Positions 63,569 through 64,000 of a DNA stretch of 64,000 bases are shown here, in pieces. Both the position numbers and the translations under genes were made by a program. Each line of letters starts with the position of its first letter. Position 1 is the stretch's first letter. Under the pieces are notes generated by a model. The model saw only the letters and a list, made by a program, of their open reading frames with translations, did no database searches and was not told the DNA's origin. Origin of the DNA: JBGSQR01 sp964509295 (GTDB lineage: Bacteria; Desulfobacterota; Desulfuromonadia; Geobacterales; Pseudopelobacteraceae); NCBI GenBank assembly GCA_964509295.1, contig CAZDWS010000002.1, positions 62,001 to 126,000 of the forward strand, read 5' to 3'.

Positions 63569-64000
63569 TCAAATGCTTATCCCGGTTATGCGGAACAGCG
63601 CCTCTCTGTATTTGTCAGCAGTTTTCTCCACAACCTCGGCCGGTAAGGTCGGTGCCGGGGCACATTTACCCCAGTCAAGTGTTTCCAGGTAATCCCGCAA
63701 AAACTGTTTGTCAAAACTTTGCTGGGGGCCGCCCGGCTGGTACTGGTCTTTCAGCCAGAAACGGCTGGAATCCGGTGTCAGGCATTCATCGATGATGATC
63801 AGTTCACCTTCATATACGCCAAACTCGAATTTGGTGTCAGCAATGATGATCCCTTTTGCGTCCGCCAGTTCGCGGGCACGCTTGTAAATTTTGATGGTGT
63901 AGTCACGGGCCTGCTCGGCCAGTTCGCGGCCACAGATCTCGGCCATTCTGTCAAATGAGATGTTTTCGTCGTGCTCGCCCTGTTCAGCTTTTGTGGATGG
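63569..64000 (-). CDS. purC: SAICAR synthase, C-terminal part
   Basis: The frame is open to base 64000, so this is the last 143 residues of PurC, which joins CAIR and aspartate in purine synthesis. Diagnostic segments are STKAEQGEHDENISF, IIADTKFEFG, LIIIDECLTPDSSRFW and KQFLRDYLE. The start and N-terminal ATP site are outside the window. Confidence 0.95.
   Translation of the reverse strand, partial: PSTKAEQGEHDENISFDRMAEICGRELAEQARDYTIKIYKRARELADAKGIIIADTKFEFGVYEGELIIIDECLTPDSSRFWLKDQYQPGGPQQSFDKQFLRDYLETLDWGKCAPAPTLPAEVVEKTADKYREALFRITGISI

Overview
The window looks like a chromosomal segment of a Geobacter/Pelobacter-type bacterium (Desulfuromonadia, Geobacterales). This is an inference from gene content and order: the murA-hisGDCB and hisHAFE-rpsU-yqeY-dnaG-rpoD blocks, rho-rpmE-thyX-DUF1385-prfA, a haemerythrin-fused chemoreceptor, a membrane pyrophosphatase and many two-component proteins. 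Base composition is near balanced by eye. No phage, CRISPR array or plasmid backbone is visible. The only recombination-related gene is the 3' part of an integron-type integrase at the left edge.

Layout: (1) 1-3574: partial integrase, then an operon on the minus strand with plsC, two small membrane proteins and RNase J. (2) 3.8-9.1 kb: amidohydrolase, then a minus-strand sensor kinase and HD-GYP response regulator pair. (3) 9.2-14.1 kb: murA-hisG-hisD-hisC-hisB. (4) 14.2-26.6 kb: cpoB, H+-pyrophosphatase, DUF342/CheY pair, polyferredoxin, a CAU tRNA, ispD with a REC-kinase, a K+ channel-like protein, a sugar isomerase, galE and crcB. (5) 26.7-31.4 kb, minus strand: rho, rpmE, thyX, DUF1385, prfA. 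(6) 31.9-38.6 kb: orphan HyfB-like antiporter subunit, glyQS, MCP-haemerythrin. (7) 38.6-47.2 kb: hisH-hisA-hisF-hisE, rpsU, yqeY, cvpA, dnaG, rpoD and a secreted protein. (8) 47.2-54 kb: a TonB receptor/YfiR-like/hybrid kinase operon, with a CheY-like regulator and a PilZ protein beside it. (9) 54.2-64 kb: glnD, a GNAT-like gene, ligA, HD hydrolase, Lon-like protease, bacteriohaemerythrin, a 59-residue SAP/Cys protein and partial purC.

How genes work together: seven histidine biosynthesis steps plus HisH are encoded in two blocks about 24 kb apart. HisG is the short form that needs HisZ, which is not here. The rpsU-dnaG-rpoD cluster is the macromolecular-synthesis operon. Signalling is dense: three sensor kinases, an HD-GYP and a PilZ protein (c-di-GMP), two sister CheY proteins and one MCP.

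Less ordinary features are mostly non-coding. Three loci carry 7, 11 and 16 in-register heptamers arranged as imperfect inverted repeats, and a fourth has the same architecture with hexamers. A 125-bp MITE-like element abuts thyX. A branched 77-nt inverted-repeat structure precedes prfA. The best candidate for an under-described protein system is the receptor-YfiR-kinase operon at 47-53 kb.
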